Assembly (NCBI RefSeq): GCF_024323335.1
Contig: NC_066585.1
Coordinates: 77,672,109-77,736,108 of the forward strand
Reading direction: 5' to 3'
From: Lathyrus oleraceus
Lineage: Eukaryota; Streptophyta; Magnoliopsida; Fabales; Fabaceae
Length of the DNA: 64,000 bases
Under the pieces are notes generated by a model. That model had not been told where the DNA came from. It searched no databases and saw nothing but the letters and a program-made list of their open reading frames with translations. This document shows positions 34,824-45,962 of this stretch, piece by piece. Position numbers and translations under genes: made by a program. Position 1 is the stretch's first letter; every line of letters begins with the position of its first letter.

Positions 34824-36059
34824 AACTCCTCAACACTTAGACTGTTGCTTGTCCTCATGCAATCACCCAACACACATGATAAGCGATTTAACATAATGTC
34901 TGAAACATAGGCATGACGACATTATAAGTAGTACGAGACTGCTAGGCTAATTCTCGATAAATAGGTACTAGATATCAATAACAAGGATATCATGGTGATA
35001 CGCATCCGCATTTCACAGATAAAAACTCCCCCTATGCAAAACCATTTTGAGGCATGCCATTATAACTCGACCTACATTCTTTGTTCTTCTTCAACCTCTT
35101 TTTCATTCTAGCCCAATCACATTAAGCTCGTTATCCGTACAAATTCAAGGAAGGTGAACATGTTAGTGACTATGATCTCGTTTTCAATTTTATCGCACTT
35201 ACTTAGCAAATTTTGCTTAAGTATCAACTGAATTTTTAAGAGTTCGTACCGTAGGGATAAATGATCGGGTGGAGATCACCTAACTTAGAAGGGACAAATC
35301 TTATCATAGGATTTATTCATTATATGTATTTTTTTTCTTGAGATCATACACTTATTTGCATCAGCTTCCTTACTCATGTGTGTTTTAGGATGGTGTTGAC
35401 TGCTAGTATAAACTACTCAAGGGGTTACTTAAAGAAACTTAGAATTAAGGTATTGGCATAATGGTTATTCAAATCAATGTCGCATACTTAAGGAATTTAG
35501 GGTGTTAGGACGGTACCGATATTATCGACACTTTCCCAAGTCTATCAAACAAAGCCTAAAAATGAGAAACAAACTATACTAAAGGTGTGTCATGCCACTG
35601 AATCAGAACAAAAAATTTCATCATTGGGGGTCAAATCTAAGGGAATTTTCAAACAAAACATAAAAAAAAAGGTATCACTCAATAGGACTCGACATCACAT
35701 GTATGACTCGACCAAAAGCTAAAAATAAATAAGTAGGAAAATAATGAAAATAAAACCTTAAATAATAGAAAACGGTAAAGCTCCTCCCCCAGACTTGAAC
35801 CAAACATTGTCTTCAATGTTTCAGTGCAAGGCGAAGAAAGGAGTAGTGAAACCTGGTAGGGGGCTCAATGATGTCGGTCGCGGCCTCTGTGTCGCGTAAA
35901 ACCTCATATACCAAATGCAGTATTGGGCACATCCTGCATGTACTCCATCATACCTACCACCTCCATATGCACTCCATTCATATTCTCGATTAGGTCAGCC
36001 ATGTTGAGATCGGTCTACTCGACAAAGTCAAGCTGAGTCTATCTGATCTAATCAATGGA
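34824..36059 (-). other. Athila 3' non-coding region with conserved hairpin
   Basis: No coding block. Next to the LTR the minus strand reads GTTGAGGAGTT, the likely polypurine tract, preceded by a GAGGACAAGCAACAG motif shared with the gag-only element (16836-16850). At 35802-35821 the hairpin AAACATTG-TCTT-CAATGTTT is followed on the minus strand by a GGGGGAGGAG tract, matching the arrangement at 18166-18203. Confidence 0.65.
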
Positions 36060-37256
36060 GACCCTCTTCTCCTCCTGCTACCTCTGAATGTTCCTAAGTA
36101 GGACATCACGGTCCGCCTCGGCATCATTCCGATGTCTAAGCCCACTTAGGACGTTATCAAAAGTTGTCCTCATGGCGATATAGTCATCCTCCTCGCAGGG
36201 CTGATATCCGGATGAGGTACCTGTAAAAGAGTCAGGAGAAGCAGGTGCGGTGTATGCATGGGTGCCACTGTGGGGAGCATCTTTCTCCATGCGATCGGGC
36301 TCGGGGGCATTAAGATCAAAAGTCCAATTAGTGCTCATTCGCACATCGACGCGTGAGACGCAAGGTAAAGTAACTCCCTTAGCCTCTCGATTACTAATCA
36401 TTAAAAAATACCTGTCGTCAGGTTTACTCTTAATGAGGCGCATGCTACAACAATAATCAAGGTCGGTAAACGGATTCTCTAATGGCTCAAGCGTAGCCAA
36501 CTCCGTGTTTAGGTTTAAAGTAAGGGTTATGGATGTAATCAGCCCTCCGACACAAATAGGACCTCTAGTCCGAATGCTGGTGGACTGGAAGTGTGCGAGT
36601 AAGAATGGTGTCGGGTTAACTTTTGTTCCAGACAATGCATAATAAATAAGAAAAAAATGTCTCTAGAATTCACGTTTCCGATATTCTCTCGACCAAAAAT
36701 AATGCTGGCTAAAATACGGTGCAAATATCGAATGGTCGGGTTTTGGGTAGCGGTAGCTTTAAGGCCTTCCCAGTTGGTGGTGGTCTTTCCCGTTAGTTGC
36801 TGCCAAAAGTCGAGAGTGTTGGATTCCCGATCGCTCTCTAAAGGGTGTTGGCATTCAAAATCGTCTCCATGAGGGAACAGAAGTAAATCGGCCAGTTGGT
36901 CTTGGTTAATAGTGTAAGTTCTATTGAACATCCTAAAATATGCAGTGCTGGTGATACAGGATCCTCCTATAGGGGTGGTGTACTGAAAAGAGCTTAAGAA
37001 CTCGTAGGCAAGTCAGATAATGTAGGACTAGTTAAAGTAAGAAAATGAGACATACCTAAGTTGTTAAGCATCCAATGGATACTGTCAGATGAACCTAAAT
37101 CGCGAAGAGCAGCATTGTCGGGTATCGTGTTGCTAAGGTGTCCCTCTTGAAGAGCTTGTGGTATCTTCTCCTTTAATTCTCTCTATTGATTCCCCTGGCG
37201 AAATCAATCCCCATGTAGTCCATATCTCCTCTTGGTCGAACAGCTCTAGAAGGCAT
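36060..37256 (-). pseudogene. Athila ORF-1-like gene, distal copy, broken
   Basis: Starting from the ATG at 37256 the minus strand reads MPSRAVRPRG, then, after several stops, FNRTYTINQDQLADLLLFPHG, NPTIRYLHRILASIIFG, SRDIFFLFIMHCLEQK, GPICVGGLITSI and an acidic tail. This is the plant ATHILA ORF-1 family, found after integrase in Athila elements where retroviral env would lie. Its function is unproven; no signal peptide or membrane segment is evident here. Stops and frame changes near 36538 and in 36930-37200 disable it. Confidence 0.75.
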
Positions 37257-37517
37257 TTTTTTTTGTTTTTGAATGAAGGAAAAAGGAATAGGAAGAGAGT
37301 GTTATGGTGTTTTGAGAAGAGAGGAGTGAATGGAAAAGATTATGAAGTTAGAATGTGGGTAGTTGTAAATTTATAATGATTGGGAAGAAGTGAAGTGGTT
37401 GGTAGTTGAAAAGTTTGAGTTAATATTGTTTAGAGTAGGAAGTTCAAGGGTTTTAATTGAAAATGGTTTGAAAAACGCGTAGAAGGGAGAAGAAGAGAGA
37501 GGAAAATATTTTCCTGA

Positions 37518-37606
37518 TATGGTGATCGCCATTAGGCATATGGCGAACGCCATCTACCTAAATTACAGGGCCTTTTAAATTCGAAGCGAATGGCGAACGC
37601 CATTAA
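37518..37606. repeat. ATGGCGAACGCCAT palindromes between the two ORF-1-like genes
   Basis: ATATGGCGAACGCCATC (about 37538) and AATGGCGAACGCCATT (about 37590), plus a decayed ATGGTGATCGCCAT (37519), repeat the palindrome of this element's LTRs inside its internal region. Confidence 0.85.
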
Positions 37607-37919
37607 CCTAAAATTTGCAATTTTGGCAATTTCTAAAGATTAAAGCAGGTAAATTCTATTAAGGATATAAATTTGTTAATTTAAAATTAATAGCTATAAT
37701 TAAAAAGCATGAAGTTTGTAGGAATGAACATAATAAGCGATTAAATAATCGACTGAAATGCAAAGTACATTAATTAAAGGTAGGAGTAACACCAGTTCAC
37801 GTCGATATATCGACTGTAAAGTAAACACAAACTGAAAAATAACAATAAAGGGATAAATACCGATGACAATTAAAATACTAAACTAGAAAATACGAAAACT
37901 CTAGTACAATCAATCAATA
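37607..37919. other. Spacer between the ORF-1-like genes
   Basis: AT-rich, no coding block or repeat recognised. Confidence 0.5.
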
Positions 37920-39128
37920 CTAGCTATCACTTCGGTCCAAAAGAGCGCTTAAAGGAATGAACTTGCTGGAAGACCTGATTGAACTGCTCATTAACAACAT
38001 CCATAATACGAAGATCCACTTGAAGAGAATTGACTTCTCCTCTGATGAAATTAACTTCAGATTATAGAGCATGTATAGTAGTGTCGAAATCGACATGAGG
38101 AACAACATGATGAGCACCAGAGGCATGTGAATCGGCATCAGGAAAAATGGCTTGTGGGTTCTCATAATGTTGAGGGCTGTAAGGAGGTGTTGGAGACTCA
38201 CTTTGGCCCTCTAATTTGTAAAACCAGTTAGCGCGGTTGTGGACATTGGTTTTCTCATGGTTTGGCAGTGTAAAATTCCTAACTACTTCGCTATCAATTA
38301 ACATCTCAAACTCCGTCGGTCCTAAACTGGCAATGATGCCACGGTTGAACAGAAGTTCAAGTGCATGGGACGGATACCTCCAAAAGCATTTAAACACTTA
38401 AACGGGTATCTCAAGCCTATAACATCAGCAATCATGGTTATTAACCCACCGATGATAATAGTACTATGGGTTTCTCGGACAATCTTGTCTAGATTTGCTA
38501 ACATAAAGGCATCACCATTCACTTGTCTTCCTTGGGAAGCACAGTACAGGATAAAAAGATTGTCCCTAGAAACAACGGTGATGTTCTCTTCCTTACCGAA
38601 CAGGGTATGGGCCAGGATCTTATGAAAGTACCAGATAGCAGGGTTGTGGATATTTTCGGAAAATATGGTGTGAGGTTTAGGATGATAATTTTCGGTTATG
38701 GTTCCCTAGAAAAAGTCAAGGTCTAGGTCTGTAAAGGAATCATCAGAGGTAATGGTATATGTATCAGGGCCACTAGAAAATCCTAATAACTCAGCCATCT
38801 CACAGTGGGTAAAACGGTACTTGATTCCGAAAAGCCTAAATGTAGCCAAGCCTCTACCAAATCCTATTCCTTTGTTAAGGTCATAATAAAGGGAACTTAG
38901 GAACTCAAGGGTGAGCCTACGGTATTGGCTATACCTCTTCCTCACAGCAAAATTATCCCAACCTACTTGGTTTAGAAGGTACATAACACTGTCTCTCAGT
39001 CCTAAGGTGGTCAGGGTCAGTTAATCTGGATAAATAGAAAGTGTCATTTCCCTATGTGCTAACATGTCAAAGCGGCGCCTCTGATTTTCGCTCATAAATA
39101 CAACCTCCATATTGTCAACATGCTCCAT
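37920..39128 (-). pseudogene. Athila ORF-1-like gene, proximal copy, broken
   Basis: Starting at the ATG at 39128 the minus strand gives MEHVDNMEVV, a stop near 39022, then RYSQYRRLTLEFLSSLYYD, FRLFGIKYRFTHCEMAELLGF, a stop at 38706, and IWYFHKILAHTLFG, SRDNLFILYC, IIIGGLITMIADV and a proline/acidic tail. The blocks parallel the distal copy in the same order (compare IRYLHRILASIIFG, SRDIFFLFIMHC, GGLIT), so the two are diverged paralogues. It belongs to the ATHILA ORF-1 family and follows integrase directly. It is inactive through stops and frameshifts. Confidence 0.75.
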
Positions 39129-39341
39129 ACTCCTAAGTTAGTGATAAGCTATCCTAATCTATGTTAGCCTGAAAGTGAACAAAGGTTATACTATTAGTAA
39201 AAGGTACTGCATTTGAGTGTGGTAGTACTAATAATAGTAATAGTAATAATAATAATAGAAAATAGAAAGAAATAAAAAAAGACAGATCAAAAGTAATAAA
39301 AATGAAAACAACTAAAAAGAAAAGATAAAAATTAAAGGTCG

Positions 39342-39378
39342 TGGATTGCCTTTCCACGTAGCGCTTCGTTTAATGTCG
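39342..39378 (-). promoter_or_regulatory. Conserved double-hairpin module after integrase
   Basis: GGATTGCCTTTCCACGTAGC and GCGCTTCGTTTAATGTC match the module at 18376-18414, with one mismatch in the CGAAGCGCTTCG palindrome. It lies directly behind the end of pol on the minus strand. Confidence 0.6.
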
Positions 39379-39389
39379 GGAGGTCGACA

Positions 39390-39849
39390 TTGATTGGAAT
39401 GGTGCTAATCTTTTGAAAGAGCGGGCAACTCTTCTAATTTGTAGCTCATGCATAAATCCTTATTTTCGACATTGTGGTAGTGCTTAAGTCGCTGCCCGTT
39501 TACAACAAACGGTTCATTGGTTTTACCTCTTATTTCCACAGCTCCCCTTTGAAAAACTCTTGTGACCTCAAAAGGGTCAAACCATCTAGAACGAAGTTTG
39601 CCTGGAAATAATTTGAGTCGAGAATTAAAGAGAAGGACTATGTCACCCTCATTGAATTCTCGCCTTGTAATTCAATTGTCATGCCACTGTTTGGTTATTT
39701 CCTTATAAATACGGATATTCTCATAGGAATCTAGTCTAAGTTCTTCTAGTTCATGGATATCCAAAATTCTTTTCTCACCTGCAGCTGTGTAATCCATGTT
39801 AAGGGTCTTGATAGCCCAATAATCTTTATGCTCGAGTTCCACAGGCAAG
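39390..39849 (-). pseudogene. Athila integrase, C-terminal part (left of the Ogre insertion)
   Basis: On the minus strand the frame cut at 54596 continues here: LPVELEHKDYWAIKTLNMDY, ELEELRLDSYENIRIYKE, then after a stop near 39672 [20 protein letters not shown] and [16 protein letters not shown], the DNA-binding C-terminal part of Ty3/gypsy integrases. Continuity of protein sequence across the 14.7 kb insertion proves both pieces are one gene. No chromodomain is seen, as expected for Athila. Confidence 0.85.
39845..39849. repeat. Target site duplication GCAAG, left copy
   Basis: GCAAG directly precedes the Ogre-2 LTR start TGTCGCACC and is repeated at 54592-54596. Confidence 0.95.
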
Positions 39850-42800
39850 TGTCGCACCTCGAAAAATGCGATTCCTCGCGATGGTCGCGGAAAAATTTAG
39901 TTCGAACAGAGTCGCCACCGAACTTTATTTACCCTAATAAAGGGATAGGAAAATATCGATAAAACCTCTAAAAGTAGAATAATGGTCGTCGCAACCATAT
40001 TCGGGTTCGGGAGTCGATTACGCAAGGGGAAGGTATTAGCACCCCTCACGTCCGTTGTACTCAACGGGAACCTTTTAGTCTAATTTGCTATTTGAATGTT
40101 AGTTAAATGTTGTTTGCTTTCTTCTAGTAATTAGAGTTGATAATAGAGATGGGTGAAGACCTCAGGAGGGGGAAATGGGAGGTTTTTTATTAGTGTGCTC
40201 GCGAAGATACAACAATCTCCTGCCTACGTATCCTTATGGTGTAATAAGGAAATCAGAGCATTCGTAGTTCGGGGAACTACGGTTTTGGTGTGTTTTGTTT
40301 GATGAACGACTGTGTAGGTCGGCGTTCTAAAGGCTAAACGCTGGCTTGTCTACTCTCGGCGGAGGCTCTAGCACTGGTTTGTTGTGCGCATTAGAAAGGA
40401 TTGACAGTGTTCTTTTGAAAGGGTTTTGGTCACGCGGGGGTGACGAGTTGATTTGATGTGTTTGAGTGTTATTGGTTTCGTTCGCTCGGGGGCGGGAAAT
40501 TAGTTTGATGCGTTTGAGATGTTTTTTTGGAGAACGACGAAAGATTGAGCAATGTGGTGTTCACCAATCGTCCAATTCTTTCGAGGAGTAATAAGGCGTC
40601 CCGCCTTCTACTCCTTTTTCGTTCGAATTATTTTGAAAGTTTGTTTGTGGATGTTGAATATGCACGGTAGTGAGGCATACGCCCCCTACTTGCTTATTCA
40701 AAGGATAATGAGGCGTACGCCACTTATTCCCTAATCCAAGTTTATTTAACGTGTTTTAGTCGGAAGTCGATAATTTGTGCAATATGGCGTTCGCCAATTA
40801 TTCAAATAATCGAGAGGTGGCGAGGCGTACGCCTCTCATCTTTTATCATCCGAAGTTTAAATTGTAAAAGATATGTTTTTAGATATTGTATTTGATTTGC
40901 GAAATTAGTTTGTATTTTGAATTGGTTTTAATTTGATGACGAAGATTCGAGCAATGTGGCGTACGCCAATTATTCGAATAATCGAGAGATAATGAAGCGG
41001 ATGCTCACTATTCTCCTTTTCATTCAAAGATACGAAATTAAAAGGGTTTGGAATTTGTAGAAATGATTATGATTTGAAATGATTTGAATTTGGAAATTAT
41101 ATTTGATTTTGAAAAGTGATTTGAAATTGTGATTTAAGATTTAATCGGGTGACAAGAACTCGTGCAATATGGCGTACGCCAATTATTCGAGTAATTGAGA
41201 AATAGTAAGGCGTACGCCTCCTATCTCCTTTTCATCCCAAGTTTATGTTTAAAAAAGAACATTCTTTTGAAATTGAATTGGTTTGGAAAAATGATTTGAA
41301 TTCATGTTTAGGAATAAATGAATTTTATTTTGTGTATTATTTCATCTACTCGATTAGTCAATAACCAAGTAGGTTTCATTGTAAGGAAGCCCAAGAGTAA
41401 GCTATGTGAGGTTGATGGCGATGCTAGAAGCAATCGACTTACAAGGGTGTTTAAAAATGGGCTCGATATTAAATCGAGAATTGTATGATTTGTGCTTTTA
41501 AAATTGGTTTGTGTTGGATGATGAATTGATATTGAAATAAAATTGGAAATAGTTTGTGAAATGATGATGACATGAAATAGTTTTTCTTTTTTGAAATGTG
41601 AAGTTTGTGAGAGTGGGAGAAATTAAACAATTTCTTTTAATCAAAATTAATTTATTAAAATTTGTTTAAATTGATTAATTAAATTAATTAAAGTTAATTA
41701 TCAAAATTATTTAATTAATTCAAATAATTAAGTTAATTAAAATTGATTAATAGAAATTAAACTCATCAAGTTTTAATCAATTAATTAAGCCAAAAGAGAA
41801 AGAAAATAGGAATTAACATTGATTTAATCAGCATGTAACGATGAATATGTGCTCGGAACCGGTTTGTACATAACGACCATGAAATTGAAATGTCGTATGT
41901 GAGTTCTAAACGCGGTGAAATCATACAATTAATTTATTGAAGTTTGGCGGTATGCCGGCATAAAATTGCCGAATCCACAGACCGGAAAACCGATTCATAT
42001 GATACCGTAATGAAATAGAATAACAGCCATCCCCAACTTGTTTATGATATTTTCAAATGATAAAGAAAGATGGCAGCAATTTAAACATCTATCACATGTA
42101 TAAATTGGCCCAAACATGATCATATAGAAGTAGTACACATTTGTAGCATTGAGCTCTTTAGAAACAACACTAAAATTCAACCCCATATTATGAAAACTAT
42201 TAATCAAACAATGTAATAACAACCTATGATGAATAAAGGAACCCAAGGTACATGAATGCCATAGCAAAACTCAACGTACACACCACTTCACCATCAGTTA
42301 CGAAATTTCACATACTAAAAATAAATAAATAAAATAAAAATAATAATTCTTTGATTTTTTCAACTTCTATGAAGAAACTAAGATATTTCTAGAAGTATCC
42401 TTCGGCCAAACAATACCGGAGTATGCTGCCATGGAAACCGAATCCGCCTTGAAACAGGATTAATGCTAACATTCCCAGGATTAATGCTAACATTCCAAAC
42501 ATAACAGTTCCATATCCAAAATAATCAAAAAAAACAAAATCAAATTTCAAAATAACTAGAACCCAAAATCTGAACAGAAATAACATAATAAAAACCAAAC
42601 TTCGCCGAAATATAAGTCGAATACCAACCGGATAGAGAATGGCGAAGGCGAGATCTGCGTCAACCTTTGCTATCGTCGGAAATGGTGAGAACCGACCTTG
42701 GACACGGCTTGGAAATTATAGAAATGCGGACTTTGATTTGTTGTTTGGAAGAATTCTGCAGTAAACTCGAAGCCAAATATCAGTAAGTAAATCAGGAACT

Positions 42801-44020
42801 TCAGCTTCTGTTGAGTCGAAGTTACCGACACGATGGCGGTATCTCGGATGCGAGGTTAACAAAAGAGGATAAAACCGGCGAGGAACAATGAAGGTTGTTT
42901 TGTGGGTTTCAGCGGCGGAGTGAAGGTTGTTGAGGAAGGTGAGCGGCGGTAGTGGTGTGGTCGGTCTTTGAGATGTTGGTGGTGACGCGCGATAGGTTTA
43001 TTTGCTGGTGGTGGGGTTTTGACGGTTGAGTTTGAAGAAGATGAAGGGCTTCGCGTTTTTTGACGGCGGAAAGGGTTTTGAATGGGTTGCGAGCGGTTAA
43101 GATGGCGAAGATGCTGGTTTACGGTGGTGGACACGGATTTGACGGCTGAGCTGGGTTGCAAAGGGGTTTCGCCGGTGGGAGTTTGAGCGGAGGCGATGAA
43201 GATTGAAGGTTGGGATTTTGAAGGTTTACGGTGTTGTGGGGTTGTGCGGATGTTTCCGGCGTGGAAAATGCGAAGGGTTCTTTTGAGGGTTTTTAGTGTA
43301 GCGAGAGAAAGAGGGTTTTGTGAGCTGAGAGTTGAGTGGTGAGGGCGATGGAAAAGAAGAAGGCCTTCTGCTTCTCTTTTCCTTTTTTAATTTTCTCTTT
43401 TTTTTTAGCCAGACTACGAACAGTAGAGAGAGGCCTTTTAATGAAGAAAGTGTGAGTGTGAAATATTGAGTGGGAAGTTATTAGTGGGTGAGGTGTGTCA
43501 CGTGGGCCAGAGAGATGTGAGGAGCTACACGTGTGTTACCGTTTAGGAGGGGATCCAATGCAATCCTCATTATTTTTTTTTTAAAATTTGAAAATTATAA
43601 GATATTTAGCAATTATTTTAGAAAATAAAAATCAATTCACCAAATACAAATTCAGACTAATTATGTAATTAATTCTAATTCATAAAAATAAATTCAAACT
43701 AATTATTTAATTAATTCCAATTTGTTCAAATGATATCTTGATTAAGAAAATAAAAGTCGGGAACAAATATCCTCGAAAAATTAAATTGGACATGCTAAAA
43801 TGGTCAGCACAAAATATATTTATTAAAAATACAGTCTTTCCTCAAATTTTAACGATTCAACCGATTTTTTCTGTATTCTCAAATAAATTCATTCTGACTG
43901 ACATTTCAGGTGTTTATTCATGATGCAAATGTATGTCATGCTATGCATATGATGCAAAAATGAAAATGAAATTAATTCTATGAAAATTTAAATATGCCCG
44001 GACAAAATTGGGGTATGACA
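39850..44020 (-). repeat. Ogre-2 3' LTR (4.17 kb)
   Basis: The plus strand runs TGTCGCACCTCG to GGGGTATGACA; sense is the reverse. The sense-strand region about 43380-42600 turns from a GA-rich block to a GC-richer, CpG-rich block, the likely start of the transcribed leader; a TTAAAAGGCC box at about 43431-43440 is a weak TATA candidate. Blocks shared with the other Ogre LTRs lie at 40010-40260. The adjacent minus-strand AGGGGCAGC (44021-44029) is the polypurine tract. Confidence 0.92.
40585..41222. repeat. GGCGTACGCC palindrome cluster in the Ogre-2 3' LTR
   Basis: Perfect GGCGTACGCC occurs near 40693, 40831, 40957, 41169 and 41210. Decayed versions lie near 40556, 40590, 40675 and 40786. 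The 5' LTR has the same cluster, with the 51246 copy still perfect where the 40675 copy reads GGCATACGCC. Confidence 0.9.
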
Positions 44021-44209
44021 GCTGCCCCTATTTAATTATCTTGAACTAGAAAGTAAGAATGACGACAGTCTTCATACATTCGTGGTGGAAGGTAATTAAA
44101 TACTAAAAAGACCCAAATTTTGTCCTTTGGAATGCAATGGAGAAACGCAGAAAGAAAATGCAGTGAGAAATACAGTAAGAAAAAGTTTATTAGAAGGTAA
44201 AATGAAACA

Positions 44210-44730
44210 GTCAAGACTCTCTGGGAATCGTCAGAACAGTATCTTGGATGTCATAATCGAGATATTCCAATAATGGAATGATACCTCAACTGTATCTAAG
44301 ACTTTCTGATAATTAACAGAACAGTGTCTCGATTTGAACGCACGAGATTCTCTGAGGATCAACGGAGCAGTACCTTATATGATATAATTGAGATATTCCG
44401 ATAGGGGAATGATACCTCAACCGTATCTAAGATTCTCCGAGGATACCTAGAGCAGTATCTCTAAAAATGAATGAGACTCTTCATATTGATGAAGCAGCAT
44501 CTCAAACAGCAGAAATAAGATTCTCTGTATCGAGTCGAAGCAGCATCTTATCTTATAGAATTAAGATATTCCGAACAAGGGAATGATACCTTAATTAAAT
44601 CTAAGACTCTTCGAGGATACAAGAGCAGTATCTCTAAAAACTGAATGAGACTCTTCATATTGATGACGCAGCATCTCAAACAGACAACTGAGATTCTCCA
44701 TATAAATGAAGCAGTATCTCAGATGTTTAT
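44210..44730. repeat. Degenerate tandem array, about 45-bp unit
   Basis: About nine diverged units share AAGA(C/T)TCT near the start and AGCAG(T/C)ATCT near the end. Every third or so is lengthened by a block containing AGATATTCC..GGAATGATACCT, giving a higher-order period of roughly 130 bp. Confidence 0.8.
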
Positions 44731-45375
44731 CTGTTGGGGAAAATATTTTAGACAAGACTCCTTTTGGAGGAGATTTACTATAAATGCTTTGCAGTGGAAA
44801 AGCTCATAAGAGACTTTTTAGGGTAACCTCTGCTTGGGGAGCAATGATAGCAAAGATGTTAGGGAATATCATTATCAATCACAAAGTTGAAGAATGACTG
44901 GCTGGGAAATAATTCCACGAGCACATGCAGGGTAATAACTCTATTGAATTAAATGAGAAACGTCCGGGATACATATGGACAACCCTGGATCTTGATATTT
45001 TATGTTTGTATGATGTTTCACTTTGGATGGCAATGCCATGCATGGGATGATGCATTAGATGCATGAAGGGATGCAATTGTTGGGGATATTTAGGATGTGT
45101 ATGTATGAATGCGAGTAATTTTGTTCATTTTTTATGAAATTTCCGTTTTGACAGGAGTGCTTATGCATGGGTATGCTGATGATTGATAGGACTATGTTTT
45201 TTTTTTTGAATCTTCCTGTTTGGCAGGAAAATTATGCATGAAATGATGCATGTGATGCATGTGGGAATGCAATTGGGTAATTGGATGTTTTTGTAGGATT
45301 TTATTCTTGATTGTCAATGAGGTTGGACTTTAAATAGGAATTGCGAAATGAGAATTGGTGAACAATATTGAACTG

Positions 45376-45962
45376 TCAGATGAGAACAAAACTTGAAGGA
45401 TATGTCACCAGACGAGAACTGGTGAAAATAAATGACATGTCAGACGAGACTGACTTTGTTTTTGTTTGTCAAACGGGAACTGACTTTTAAAGTGGGCTAC
45501 CAGACGAGAACTGGTGAAAATAGTTGACTACCAGACGAGAACTGGTATCGAAATAAGTGACCTACCAGATGAGAACTGGTATTAAGAGATAATTTACCAG
45601 ACGAGAACTGGTATTTGGCAAATGATTTGTCGTACGAAAACTAATTTTTGATATAGTTCGCCAGACGGGAACTGGACTTTGGAATAAGTTGCCAGACGAG
45701 AACTGGACTTTGAAATAAATTGCCAGACGGGAACTGGGCTTTGAAATAAATTGCCAGACGGGAACTGGGCTTTGAAATAAATTGCCAGACGGGAACTGGA
45801 CTTTGAAATAAATTGCCAGACGGGAACTGGGCTTTGAAATAAATTGCCAGACGGGAACTGGACTTTGAAATAAGTTGCCAGACGAGAACTGGACTTTGAA
45901 ATAAATTGCCAGATGGGAACTGGACTTTGAAAAAGGTTTGCCAGACGGGAACTGGACTTTGA
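45376..45962. repeat. 31-bp minisatellite in the Ogre-2 3' region
   Basis: The core at 45657-45960 has about ten near-identical 31-bp units with consensus TTGCCAGACGGGAACTGG followed by (A/G)CTTTGAAATAAA. To the left (45376-45656) units are longer and more diverged but keep CCAGACGAGAACTGG. The gradient shows expansion and homogenisation at the right side. As 31 is not a multiple of three, open frames across it cycle through all phases and are spurious. Confidence 0.93.

Noticed and set aside
42856..43161. 101-codon Ser/Pro/His-rich basic ORF in the Ogre-2 3' LTR, repeated at 53423-53728
   Set aside because: Its presence in both LTRs follows from LTR identity, not independent conservation; low complexity from a GGTGG/CGGCGG-rich leader segment. 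Conservation in diverged Ogre LTRs would be needed to revive it.
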